From Candidatus Rubneribacter avistercoris (GTDB lineage Bacteria > Actinomycetota > Coriobacteriia > Coriobacteriales > Eggerthellaceae), in contig DXCU01000007.1 of the NCBI GenBank assembly GCA_019115845.1, positions 1-53,085 of the forward strand: DNA of 53,085 nt, given 5' to 3'. The notes under the pieces were generated by a model. The model saw only the letters and a list, made by a program, of their open reading frames with translations. It was not told where the DNA came from and made no database searches. Shown here piece after piece: positions 1 to 7,816 of this stretch (its first letter is position 1; each line of letters opens with the position of its first letter). A program made the translations under genes and the position numbers.

Positions 1-80
1 GCCAGCTCGGCCGCCTCGGTCAGGCTGAACCCCGCCGCGACGGCCTCCACGGCGAGCTCCCTGGTCTCCAACGGGTACAT
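1..80 (-). mobile_element. Transposase N-terminus, cut by left window edge
   Basis: Read leftward from the ATG at 80, the first 26 codons give MYPLETRELAVEAVAAGFSL and then TEAAEL. This resembles the start of a helix-turn-helix found at the N-terminus of IS3-like transposases. The rest lies outside the window, so family and integrity cannot be judged. The dyad and TGTCCAACTTTTTGTCC motif just upstream fit an insertion-sequence end. It could instead be an unrelated HTH protein. Confidence 0.5.
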
Positions 81-94
81 GCGGACTCCAATCC

Positions 95-121
95 GGACAC
101 CGGAGTGTCCAACTTTTTGTC
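95..121. repeat. Probable IS terminal region with hairpin
   Basis: GGACAC (95-100) and GTGTCC (105-110) form a 6-bp dyad with a 4-nt loop. It is followed by AACTTTTTGTCC up to 121. It lies immediately upstream of the truncated transposase start. A dyad at this place is common in insertion sequences, where it limits read-through expression. The other element end is outside the window, so the boundary is a guess. Confidence 0.4.
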
Positions 122-132
122 CGCACCCCCGC

Positions 133-192
133 TTTGGGAAAATACAGAACATTTTTTGGGAAAATACAGAAAATGTTTTGGGAAAATATCGA
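133..192. repeat. 22-bp direct repeats, AT-rich, about 2.7 copies
   Basis: TTTGGGAAAATA begins at 133 and 155, and TTTGGGAAAATAT at 177, so the spacing is exactly 22 bp. The block is strikingly AT-rich against its GC-rich surroundings. Two helical turns per repeat would place copies on one face of DNA, as for an operator array. From 193 to 341 I see no gene or clear signal. Confidence 0.6.
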
Positions 193-341
193 TCTTTTTA
201 AAAAGGTTGATTGCGGAATGCACGCGAATCCTTTGAAGCCCCCTAAGCTCTTGAAGACCTCGGAACCCTTGGTCGGCCCTGGACCAATGACGGGGACGAT
301 CCACAGGCGCCGCATACGCGCCGCCTGTGCGGCTGCGGGCG

Positions 342-1451
342 TTACGCGCGGCCCTCGCGAGCGGCCTTTTTCTCCCAAAACGCCGCCAACCGGGCCCACG
401 TGGCGGCAAGGCCGATGTTCTTCAGGTTGTAGCATCCCTGCTTGACCAGGCTCCAGGAATAGGGCAGGGGGTTCACGCGGGGCGCGGGCAGGCCGAGCAC
501 GTCGGCGTAGAGGCGCTTGGCGCCGGGGGAGATCTCGGGGTCGCTCAGCACCAGGTTGCGGTCCATGCGCTCGAACATGCGCCGCGCGGCTTCCCGCACG
601 TCCTCGCGCTCGACGCCCACCACCTCGATGACGCCGCTCAGGTAGGTGAACCCGCGGCTGTTGTGGGCGCGCAGGATGGCCTCGTCCCTCATTCCCAGGC
701 GTTCGAGGACGTCCATCATGTCGTGCCAGCGATCAAAGGGCAAAAGGGTGCTGCCGAGGGCGAAGGAGCGGGACTTCTCGGGCGTCTCCTCGCGGTAGCA
801 GTAGTAGGGCGTGTCCAAATACGCTATCCGCTGCGCCTGGCACAGCGTTTCCACCAGGAAGGGGTTGTCCGCCCAGCCGGCGCCGGGGATCTCGCGGAAG
901 CGGATGCCGCGCTCGTCCAAAAAGCCCTTGCGGTAGAGGGCCGACCATATGGAGGGGTGGTGCGTGAGCAGATGCGCCGCGTCACCGATGGCAAACGGCT
1001 GGCGCGGCGGCCTCACGCGGCTGCGGTAGCTGCAGTTGAGCTTGCGCTGCTGGGGCGTGTCGGGCATCCAGATGCGCCAGTACGGGGTCTTCACGATGTC
1101 GAGCGGCTCGGAGAACCTCTCCGCGAAGGCCAGCATGTCGGCGTACATGCCCGGCTCCACCCAGTCGTCCGGCTCCACGACGGACACCCAGGCGCCGGTC
1201 GCCTCGCGCAGCCCGCGGTTGCAGGTGGCGCCGTAGCCTTCGTTGTGCTTGTCGATGACGCGCACGCGCCCGTCGCGCGCCTCGTACTCCCGCATGATGG
1301 GAAGCGAGCCGTCGGTGCTGCCGTCGTTGAGGCACAGGACCTCCAGGTGGGGATGGGTTTGCGCCAGGATGCTGTCCAGGCACTGCCGCAGGTACGGCTC
1401 CGCGTTGTAAATGGGGACGATGACGGAAACCAGCTGGTTGCGTGCGGGCAT
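342..1451 (-). CDS. Glycosyltransferase family 2
   Basis: A 369-residue GT-A fold glycosyltransferase, predicted to move a sugar from a nucleotide donor onto a surface glycan. The N-terminus has the classic GT2 strand VSVIVPIYNAEPYLRQCLDS (residues 8-27), then LNDGSTDGS (41-49) and the acidic donor/metal motif VVEPDDW (91-97). The ATG at 1451 is chosen because AAGGAG lies 9 nt before it. An in-frame ATG 13 codons upstream lacks a site. There is no clear membrane anchor. It is the last gene of the leftward glycan cluster, 75 nt after the Hpt gene. Acceptor and donor sugar cannot be predicted. Confidence 0.85.
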   Translation of the reverse strand: MPARNQLVSVIVPIYNAEPYLRQCLDSILAQTHPHLEVLCLNDGSTDGSLPIMREYEARDGRVRVIDKHNEGYGATCNRGLREATGAWVSVVEPDDWVEPGMYADMLAFAERFSEPLDIVKTPYWRIWMPDTPQQRKLNCSYRSRVRPPRQPFAIGDAAHLLTHHPSIWSALYRKGFLDERGIRFREIPGAGWADNPFLVETLCQAQRIAYLDTPYYCYREETPEKSRSFALGSTLLPFDRWHDMMDVLERLGMRDEAILRAHNSRGFTYLSGVIEVVGVEREDVREAARRMFERMDRNLVLSDPEISPGAKRLYADVLGLPAPRVNPLPYSWSLVKQGCYNLKNIGLAATWARLAAFWEKKAAREGRA

Positions 1452-1526
1452 GTCGCCTTGCTCCTTCTTCGCGTCGTGCAGTCCGTCCATGATACCACGA
1501 AGGAAAGCGCCCGCCGCGTTTCGTCC

Positions 1527-1883
1527 TTACGCCTCCATTTCGCGCAGCGCCTCGCGTACCTGATGGTAGGCGCTGCGCGCACGGGGCAGGAGGTCCTGCG
1601 CGGATTCCAGATCGCCCTCGCGAAGCGCGTCGTTCAAAGCGCAGCATGCCCCGTACAGCTCGTCGAACGAGAGGTTTCCGGCCACGCCCTTGAGCGAATG
1701 GGCGGCTGCCTGGGCGGCCGAGGCGTCCGCGCGCGCAAGCGCCGCCTCCAACTCCCCGAAGTGGGCGTCGTCCAGGAATTTCAGAGCCAATCGGCGAAAC
1801 AGGGCCTCGTTTCCGCCGAACCTCTCCAGCGCCTCCTCGCGGTTGATGACGGCTCCCGCCGATGCCTTGGCTTGCGTGCCCAT
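1527..1883 (-). CDS. Hpt (histidine phosphotransfer) domain protein
   Basis: A 118-residue stand-alone Hpt domain. The phospho-accepting His lies in AAHSLKGVAGN (His62), the hallmark of Hpt four-helix bundles that shuttle phosphate between hybrid kinases and response regulators. The start at 1883 has AAAGGAG 8 nt upstream; a longer reading frame extends into the promoter region. No hybrid kinase or matching receiver is encoded nearby, so the partner is elsewhere. A TATACT motif at 1933-1938 suggests its own promoter. Position between a sugar transferase and a GT2 hints at a link to surface glycan control, but that is inference. Confidence 0.8.
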   Translation of the reverse strand: MGTQAKASAGAVINREEALERFGGNEALFRRLALKFLDDAHFGELEAALARADASAAQAAAHSLKGVAGNLSFDELYGACCALNDALREGDLESAQDLLPRARSAYHQVREALREMEA

Positions 1884-1932
1884 GCCCGTCGCTCCTTTCG
1901 TCGTCGCGGTTCGCTTCCCAGATGGGACGAAC

Positions 1933-1938
1933 AGTATA
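1933..1938 (-). promoter_or_regulatory. -10 element (TATACT) for the Hpt gene
   Basis: TATACT on the minus strand, 49 nt upstream of the Hpt start. No convincing -35 was found at 16-18 bp. The hexamer is part of a short palindrome, so a plus-strand TATACT also exists at 1935-1940. Confidence 0.4.
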
Positions 1939-2009
1939 CTGCGCGCAGCGCTTCGAGAAGCATCACGATCAAACTTTGTCACGCGAACGTTGACCGCGCC
2001 CTCGCAAGG

Positions 2010-2621
2010 TCACAGGGGCGGCTCCTTGCCGCCTTCCTCCACGAACACCCCTTCCTGCTTGAACACCGCGGAGAAGGTTTTGAAGAATATCTTCACGTCC
2101 AAGGGAAAGCTGACGTTGCGGACGTAGTCCACGTCGAGCGCCAGGCGGTCGTGCCAGGGAAGCGAGTTGCGCCCGTACACGGCCGCGTAACCGGTGATGC
2201 CGGGCTTCACCGTGAGCTTGAGGTGCTCGTCGCCTTGGTAAAGCTCCGTTTCGCGCCGCAGGTCGGGGCGGGGGCCCACCACGCTCATGTCGCCTTTGAG
2301 CACGTTGAGGAACTGGGGCATCTCGTCGAGCGAGGTCTTGCGCATGAAGGCTCCCACGCGCGTCATGCGCGGGTCGTCGGCCCCGTTGTAGGTGGAGCCG
2401 TCCTCCATCACCAAATCGGGGGCGTTCACCTTCATGGAGCGCAGCTTGTACATGGTGAAGTCGCGCCCGCCCAGGCCCACGCGCGGGGCGTTGTAGAACA
2501 CCGGGCCTTTGTCCTCGAAGTGGATGAGCGGCGCCAAGATGGCGATGGCCAGCAGCACAAACGGCAGCGCCACCACGCCGACGACCAGGTCGCACGCGCG
2601 TTTTCCGAATCGTTCGTACAT
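2010..2621 (-). CDS. PglC-like sugar-phosphate transferase
   Basis: A 203-residue small bacterial sugar transferase (monotopic phosphoglycosyl transferase). The family transfers a sugar phosphate from a UDP-sugar to undecaprenyl phosphate at the cytoplasmic membrane, starting a lipid-linked glycan. One hydrophobic re-entrant helix (about 11-33) is followed by the YKLRSMK motif, the Asp-Glu catalytic dyad in KTSLDEMPQ (D99-E100), and SVVGPRP (113-119). The ATG overlaps the aminotransferase stop as TGATG, so translation is probably coupled. Size and neighbours match the PglC type better than the long WbaP/WcaJ type. The sugar is unknown, though the adjacent aminotransferase suggests an amino sugar. 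Confidence 0.85.
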   Translation of the reverse strand: MYERFGKRACDLVVGVVALPFVLLAIAILAPLIHFEDKGPVFYNAPRVGLGGRDFTMYKLRSMKVNAPDLVMEDGSTYNGADDPRMTRVGAFMRKTSLDEMPQFLNVLKGDMSVVGPRPDLRRETELYQGDEHLKLTVKPGITGYAAVYGRNSLPWHDRLALDVDYVRNVSFPLDVKIFFKTFSAVFKQEGVFVEEGGKEPPL

Positions 2622-3910
2622 CAGCGCAGGCCCTCCGCGTCCAGCTCGACGCAGGCGCGCGCGAGCGTTTCGGCCACGCGGTCCACGTCCTCGTCCGCAA
2701 GCAGGGTGTGCAGCGGCAGCGTGATCTCGTTTTGGAACCGCGCGAGGGCGTTCGGGAAGTCGGCGATGCTGAATCCGAGCGCGCGGTAGGCGCTGAGCAG
2801 GGGCAGCGGCTTGTAATGCACGTTTGCGGAGACGCCCGCCTCGGCCATGCGCTCGATCACGAGGTTGCGAAACTCCTCCGACCTGCCCGTCAGCCGCACC
2901 ATCATGAGGTGCCCGCTGGAGGAGAATCCCTCCCCGCCCCGTCGCGCCTCGGCGTCCGGCGCGTCCGCGGCGCTTTCCTCCGCGGCGTCGCCGTAGTGGC
3001 GCAGCACCTCGACATCCAAGCCGGCGAGGGCGCCCTCGTAGTGGGCGACGAGCTTTCTGCGGCGGGCGAGCAGGGCGGGGTAGCGGCGAAGCTGCGCCAG
3101 GCCCAGGCCCGCCTGCAGGTCGGTCATGTTGCACTTCCATCCGGGAAACGCGATGTCGTACTCCCAGGCCCCGGCCTTCGTTTTGGCGAGCGCGTCTTTG
3201 GTTTGGCCGTGCAGCGACTGCAGCATGAGGTTTCGGTACAGCTCCTCGTCGTCGAAGACGCCCGCGCGCCAGGAGAGCGCTCCTCCTTCGGCGGTGGTCA
3301 GGTTCTTCACGGCGTGGAACGAGAACGCGGTGAGGTCGGCCACCTCCCCGCACCGCTTTCCCTTGCGCGTCGCTCCCAGCGCGTGCGCCGCGTCGGCGAC
3401 GATGGCGACGCGGCCGAGGGCCTCCTGGCGCTCGGTTGCGGCCCTCCATCGTCCGCGCGCGACGTCCAGGGCGGCGAACAGCCGGTCGTAATCGCACATG
3501 CGTCCCGCTAGGTCCACGGGGATGACGGCCTTCGTGCGCTCGGTGACCAGGTCGGGCAGGCGGTCGTAGTCCATCTCGTAGGAATCGGGGGCCGTATCGC
3601 ACAGCACCGGGGTGGCGCCCACGTGGCAGATGGGGGAGCACGAGGCGGTGTAGGTGTAGGCGCTCGTGATCACCTCGTCGCCCGGGCCTATGCCGAGCGC
3701 GCGCAGCGCGCACTCGAGGGCCGCGGTGGCCGAGGACAGGCACGCCGTGCGCGCCGCTCCCGTGAAGGCGGACAGCTCGCCTTCGAGCTGCTTGGTCTTG
3801 GGGCCTGTGGTGATCCACCCGCTGCGCAGGGCGTCGGCCACTTCCTCTATCTCGGCCTCGGTGATGTCCGGGGGCGAGAAGGCTATGCGTCTTTGTTCGG
3901 TCAAAACCAT
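2621..3910 (-). CDS. DegT/DnrJ/EryC1/StrS family PLP aminotransferase
   Basis: A roughly 429-residue PLP aminotransferase of the sugar aminotransferase type, expected to convert a nucleotide-linked keto sugar to an amino sugar. Visible hallmarks are SGWITTGPKT (30-39), DAAHALG (173-179) and the Schiff-base lysine in AFSFHAVKNLTTAEGG (Lys202). Start choice is uncertain. AAAGGAG sits only 1 nt before the ATG at 3910 but 7 nt before an in-frame TTG at 3904, which may be the real start. It follows the GT4 gene by 87 nt and overlaps the next gene by 1 nt. With PglC it suggests an amino-sugar-initiated glycan; a specific product such as bacillosamine is not shown. Confidence 0.85.
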   Translation of the reverse strand: MVLTEQRRIAFSPPDITEAEIEEVADALRSGWITTGPKTKQLEGELSAFTGAARTACLSSATAALECALRALGIGPGDEVITSAYTYTASCSPICHVGATPVLCDTAPDSYEMDYDRLPDLVTERTKAVIPVDLAGRMCDYDRLFAALDVARGRWRAATERQEALGRVAIVADAAHALGATRKGKRCGEVADLTAFSFHAVKNLTTAEGGALSWRAGVFDDEELYRNLMLQSLHGQTKDALAKTKAGAWEYDIAFPGWKCNMTDLQAGLGLAQLRRYPALLARRRKLVAHYEGALAGLDVEVLRHYGDAAEESAADAPDAEARRGGEGFSSSGHLMMVRLTGRSEEFRNLVIERMAEAGVSANVHYKPLPLLSAYRALGFSIADFPNALARFQNEITLPLHTLLADEDVDRVAETLARACVELDAEGLR

Positions 3911-3997
3911 GCTCCTTTGCACGCGCCGCGCCGTCGGATGCGGCGGGGCCTTCATTGTGACGGGTCGCGGCCCGTTTGGCGAGGGCCGCCGCAAAAG

Positions 3998-5302
3998 CTA
4001 CAGCAGGCTGCGTATCAGGTTCACGATGGCTTGGTAGGATCGCGCCTGGTCGAACTCGCGCTCCGCCACGGCGCGGCCCCGCGCGCCCATGATCTTGCGC
4101 AGCGAGGCGTTGCGGGCAAGCTCCTGCAGGGCGCGCGCCAGCGCGGGCGCGTTCTCGGCCTCCACGTTGAGTCCGAAGCCGTCCGCGGCCACCTTCGCGC
4201 GAAACTCCGGGCTTGAGCCGGTGTTGACCACGGGGTTGCCGCTTGCCAGGTAGTCGCCGATCTTGGTCACGATGCTCTGGGCTGCGGTCTTCACCAGCGA
4301 GTTGACCACGATGTCGGACGCGCATAGGTGCGCCGCCATGCTGGCGTAGTCCTGGTACCCCAAAAAGTCGACCGGCGCGCCCAGCTTGGCGGCGAGCGCC
4401 TCCAGCTTCTCCCGGTCCGGCCCGTCGCCCAGCACCTTGACGCGCACGGGCGGGCACGGGCGGTTCTGCGCGGGTCCGTACGTGTGGTCCTCCGCCGCGC
4501 GCCGGGCCTCCCGCGCCAAGCGGTCCTCCTCCAGAAGCGCCGCGGCCTCCACAAGGGTGGCCAGGTCGTAGCTTGCGCCCAGGGTGCCCGCGTAGGCGGC
4601 CCACACTTCGCCGTCGGGTTTTTCCACCTCGCCCGCGCGCTCTTGCGCTCCCTTGTCGAAGGCGGCCAGGTCGTTTCCCACGTACACCGTCTCGCGCGGG
4701 TAAGGCTCGTCGCGGTCCGCGGCGGGGCGCGCCGCGTACTCGTCGGAGGTTCCCACGGCGCCCGACAAAAGCCGGTAGACGATGCGCGCGTCGCGCGCGA
4801 ACGGGTAGAACGCGATGTCGCTGAGCACGGGGACGTCCACCACCATGCGCATGGCCTCGGGCCACAGGTCGTTGATGTCGGCAACGAAGGGGATGTTGGC
4901 CTCGCGCGCGCACTCCGCGCAGGCGCGCGCCACGTCGTTGGGCGGTATCTCGGCGTAGATCAAATCGTAGGAGCCGCGCATGCGTTCGAAGTGGGCGCGC
5001 AGGTTCCGGGCCGCCACCCGGTGGCTGCGGATGCGCGCCAGGTCGAGGTTTTTGGTGTAGCCGGGCTCGTCCACGAACACGACGCGGTAGGGGAGGTTGC
5101 GGTAGCATTCCTTCGAGCAGTCGCGCTGGGCCTTCTCCCAATGCTGGAACGACGAGGTGATGAGGTCCACCTCGAAGCCCTCGCGGACGAGCAGCTCGGA
5201 CAGGAAGCGGAAGCGCGTGTAGCCGCGCTTCTCGTCGCCCAGCTTGACCCCCATGGTGACGACGGCTATGCGGGCGCGCGGTTGTCTTGGTTTGGCGTTC
5301 AT
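3998..5302 (-). CDS. Glycosyltransferase family 4 (GT-B fold)
   Basis: A 434-residue GT4-like glycosyltransferase. The N-terminal half starts with RIAVVTMGVKLGDEKRGYTR, a Rossmann strand plus glycine-rich loop, and includes FVADINDLWPEAM, typical of WbuB-like enzymes. The C-terminal donor-binding half carries VKVLGDGPDREKLEALA and ASDIVVNSL near SGNPVV. It probably adds a sugar to a lipid-linked intermediate. It is the first gene of the leftward trio with the aminotransferase and PglC-like enzyme. No good ribosome site precedes the ATG at 5302. A TATACT lies only 8 nt before it, so the mRNA may be leaderless. Confidence 0.82.
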   Translation of the reverse strand: MNAKPRQPRARIAVVTMGVKLGDEKRGYTRFRFLSELLVREGFEVDLITSSFQHWEKAQRDCSKECYRNLPYRVVFVDEPGYTKNLDLARIRSHRVAARNLRAHFERMRGSYDLIYAEIPPNDVARACAECAREANIPFVADINDLWPEAMRMVVDVPVLSDIAFYPFARDARIVYRLLSGAVGTSDEYAARPAADRDEPYPRETVYVGNDLAAFDKGAQERAGEVEKPDGEVWAAYAGTLGASYDLATLVEAAALLEEDRLAREARRAAEDHTYGPAQNRPCPPVRVKVLGDGPDREKLEALAAKLGAPVDFLGYQDYASMAAHLCASDIVVNSLVKTAAQSIVTKIGDYLASGNPVVNTGSSPEFRAKVAADGFGLNVEAENAPALARALQELARNASLRKIMGARGRAVAEREFDQARSYQAIVNLIRSLL

Positions 5303-5310
5303 AGCGTGCA

Positions 5311-5316
5311 AGTATA
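5311..5316 (-). promoter_or_regulatory. -10 element (TATACT), probable leaderless start
   Basis: TATACT on the minus strand ends 8 nt before the GT4 ATG. Transcription should begin within about 2 nt of the start codon. The absence of a Shine-Dalgarno sequence agrees. No -35 match was seen. Confidence 0.45.
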
Positions 5317-5390
5317 GCAAGGAATGCCCCGGCGCGGCGCGCAAGCCGGCGAACCCCGTCGAATCACCGCGATGCGCCCGGCCTGGGCGC

Positions 5391-7544
5391 TCATGAGGCG
5401 GGAAGGGCGTCCACCCGGTAGACGGCGCGCCCGTCCACCTCGTCGCCCACTTGCTGGAAGCGGACCTTGTCGGTGGAGAGCGCGGCCAAATCCTGCGTGG
5501 ACAGCAGGTAATCGACCTCCAGAAGCGGCACGTCGTTAGGATTGACGGAGAGCGTGAAGCTGTCGAAACCGGCCTCGGTGAACGCCGTGGGCCCCTCGGC
5601 GACCACGATGGAGATGTGGGCGTAGCGGTTGTAGGTGGCGTCGAAGCTTCCCTGCGGGTCGAACCGGCGCCACAACTCCAGGTTGGGGTAGACGTTGCAG
5701 GTGTTGACCACCGAGGCGCCGGCGGTGGCCGCGAGGTCGGCGTAGGCGGAGCTTGCCTCGCCGGTGACGGCCCAGCGGGCATCGGGGTCCGCGGCATCGA
5801 TGGCAGCCACGGCGAGGCGCGTGCGATTGTCGAGCAGAGGCGACGCGCCCACCTGCACAGGGTTCACCATCACGCCCATGAACAGGGCAAGCAGAAGCGC
5901 GTACGCCGCAAGCGCCCCGTCGCGGCCGTCGGCGCGCCGCGCAAGGAGGTACATGCCGGTCGCCAGGACGGCCGCGCACACGGCCAGCGCGGCCGCGTTG
6001 TAAAACCAGGGGAACAGCACCGCCGAGGCCGCCATGAGCGCCCCTGTCAGAACGAGGGCCAAAGCCGCAGCCGCCCGGCGCGAGGGGCGCGTGCGCGCAA
6101 GCGCCAGGCTGCGGAACGGCAGAAGCAGGTTCACCAGGCCGAACACGATGAACGCCTTGGAGTACAGCCCGCCGGTGCTGTAGCTCATGAGCGTGGCCTT
6201 CGCCAAAGGCTCGGGAAGGCCGACAAAGCAGTACCAGCCGAGGAAGGCGGCCAAGGCCAAAAGCGCGACCAGGCAGGCGTCGCGCGTGCGCTCCTTGACG
6301 AGCACCCACAGCGCCGCCAGCACGCCGAGCGGGAAGAAGTCGTAGACCGACGCGTAGGCGTCCATGCGCAGGCTGTCGGAGAAGGAGCGCAGCGGGGCCA
6401 GCGCGTCAAGGGGGTACTGAGCGAGCAGGGGCAGCGCCCCGCCGCCGCAATCGACGCGGTGCCCGGGGTAGGCGGTGGAGAGCACGGCCTGCACGGTGTC
6501 CCACGACTTTCCCAGCACATAGGCCATGCCAAGGCAGAACAGCAGGAAAAACCCGCCGATGACGAGGGCGTCTTTCTTCCCAAGCGTCGCCTCGCGCCGG
6601 TGCGTGGCGATGTGGACGACCATCATGACCAGGAAGAGCCAGGCCATGGGAACCTGCTGGGCGGGGTAGAACGTCAGCACGAACCCTCCGGCGCAGATGA
6701 CGAACGGAACGCCCAGCGCCAGGCGGACCCGGTACGAGTGCGTGCGCAGGTACCGGACGACGACGAGGAACATGGCCTCGCAGAACACGATCATCTCCAC
6801 GAAGCCGTTGACGGCGAACCACCAGCTGACGAACGGCGCGAACGTCACCAGCAGCGCCAGGCACGCCGCGAGCGCCCGCTGTCCGCGGGCAAGGAGCATG
6901 CCCGTCTCGAAGGTGCACATGAACAGCAAAACCGTGCGGGCGCACCAGAAGAAGGCAAGCCCGCGCTCCGGCCCCAGCAAAAGGTAGCCCCAGTGAAACG
7001 GCCGGAACGCGACGGCGAGGTCGGCCGCCGGCTGGCCGTAGACGATGAACATGTCGGTGGGCGTGCCGCGGAACGTTTCGCCCACGTAGGGCCAAGGCCC
7101 TGCGGGATCGAAGTACTGGGCGAACGCCATAGGCGTGTTGACCAGGTATTCGTCGGATCGGCAGGCGCGTGCGGAACCGAAGAGGGTCCCGTCCCAGCCG
7201 CTGCCGTCGTACCACATGCCAAGCGACGAGCCCGAGATGCCGAGCGCCGTGCCGACGGCGATGGCGCCAAGGGCCAGCGGCCAGCGGAAGCGGTAGAGAA
7301 AGGCTAGGCAGCGCGTCCGGTGCGCGAAAAACGCCGTTGCGGCCGCCGTGCCGAGGACGATGCCCGCGGCGACAAGCGCCAGGTTGCGGGGCAGGGCGAG
7401 GCGCTCCGCGCACGAGAGGAAAAACGCCGCGGCGCCCGCGTCGGCGTCTATGCTTTCGAGGTTGAGGTAGAGGAAGGCGAACGCGGTCAGCGCGATTGCG
7501 GCGCCAAGGCCGCCAAGCAGGGTTTTTGCACGATCGCTGCCCAC
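5391..7544 (-). CDS. Large polytopic membrane protein, possible glycan-linked (YfhO/DUF7657-like)
   Basis: A 717-residue integral membrane protein. After an N-terminal helix (about residues 7-25) it has roughly a dozen or more hydrophobic segments, then a soluble C-terminal part of about 150 residues ending VDALPAS. The first loop after helix 3 contains WYDGSGWDG and YLVNTPMAFAQYFDP, and the general layout recalls GT-C-fold or YfhO-like proteins that modify surface polymers. Catalytic residues cannot be assigned. The GTG at 7544 is chosen because AAGGAGG lies 5 nt upstream; frames further upstream are unlikely protein. It is divergent from the DUF6020-like gene and lies upstream of the glycan trio. 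Family placement is from memory and tentative. Confidence 0.7.
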   Translation of the reverse strand: MGSDRAKTLLGGLGAAIALTAFAFLYLNLESIDADAGAAAFFLSCAERLALPRNLALVAAGIVLGTAAATAFFAHRTRCLAFLYRFRWPLALGAIAVGTALGISGSSLGMWYDGSGWDGTLFGSARACRSDEYLVNTPMAFAQYFDPAGPWPYVGETFRGTPTDMFIVYGQPAADLAVAFRPFHWGYLLLGPERGLAFFWCARTVLLFMCTFETGMLLARGQRALAACLALLVTFAPFVSWWFAVNGFVEMIVFCEAMFLVVVRYLRTHSYRVRLALGVPFVICAGGFVLTFYPAQQVPMAWLFLVMMVVHIATHRREATLGKKDALVIGGFFLLFCLGMAYVLGKSWDTVQAVLSTAYPGHRVDCGGGALPLLAQYPLDALAPLRSFSDSLRMDAYASVYDFFPLGVLAALWVLVKERTRDACLVALLALAAFLGWYCFVGLPEPLAKATLMSYSTGGLYSKAFIVFGLVNLLLPFRSLALARTRPSRRAAAALALVLTGALMAASAVLFPWFYNAAALAVCAAVLATGMYLLARRADGRDGALAAYALLLALFMGVMVNPVQVGASPLLDNRTRLAVAAIDAADPDARWAVTGEASSAYADLAATAGASVVNTCNVYPNLELWRRFDPQGSFDATYNRYAHISIVVAEGPTAFTEAGFDSFTLSVNPNDVPLLEVDYLLSTQDLAALSTDKVRFQQVGDEVDGRAVYRVDALPAS

Positions 7545-7576
7545 GGGGTCCTCCTTGACTGACGGTTCGTTCGGGC

Positions 7577-7582
7577 ATCTTA
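7577..7582 (-). promoter_or_regulatory. -10 element (TAAGAT) for the polytopic protein
   Basis: TAAGAT on the minus strand lies 32 nt upstream of the GTG at 7544, leaving a leader of about 25 nt with the AAGGAGG site. No clear -35 is visible. Confidence 0.4.
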
Positions 7583-7656
7583 CCACACCGGGCCGCATCT
7601 GGCGCGGCTGCGGCGGGAGCTGCGGTCGTGCGGTCGTGCGCCTGCGGTCGTCGCGG

Positions 7657-7728
7657 ACGCGCTCCCGCTGCGACCGTGCGCCCGCTGCGGCCGCATCTGA
7701 CGCGCTCCCCGCTGCAACCGTGCGCCCG
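7657..7728. repeat. Imperfect 28/29-bp direct repeat
   Basis: Copies at 7657-7684 and 7700-7728 share nearly all bases (ACGCGCTCCC then GCTGC then CCGTGCGCCCG), differing by one substitution and one inserted C. They sit in the 272-bp region between two divergent membrane-protein genes. That region is also rich in shorter TGCGGTCGT copies at 7621-7650. They could be a shared regulatory site or slippage products. Confidence 0.5.
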
Positions 7729-7769
7729 ACGGCGCCCCTGCGCGCGGCGTTTCGGGTTCGGCGGTTGGA

Positions 7770-7775
7770 TATAAT
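7770..7775 (+). promoter_or_regulatory. -10 element (TATAAT) for the DUF6020-like gene
   Basis: A consensus TATAAT 41 nt upstream of the ATG at 7817. No recognisable -35 is at the usual distance, which suggests activator dependence or an extended element. Confidence 0.5.
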
Positions 7776-7816
7776 GGGCGCACCGACAAAACGGAGGGCT
7801 TCGGAGAGGGGGCGGC

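Noticed and set aside
327..2789. 820-residue plus-strand reading frame
   Set aside because: It is antisense to GT2, Hpt and the sugar transferase, is rich in Arg, His, Val and Gly, and has no family motifs. This is typical of antisense frames in GC-rich DNA.
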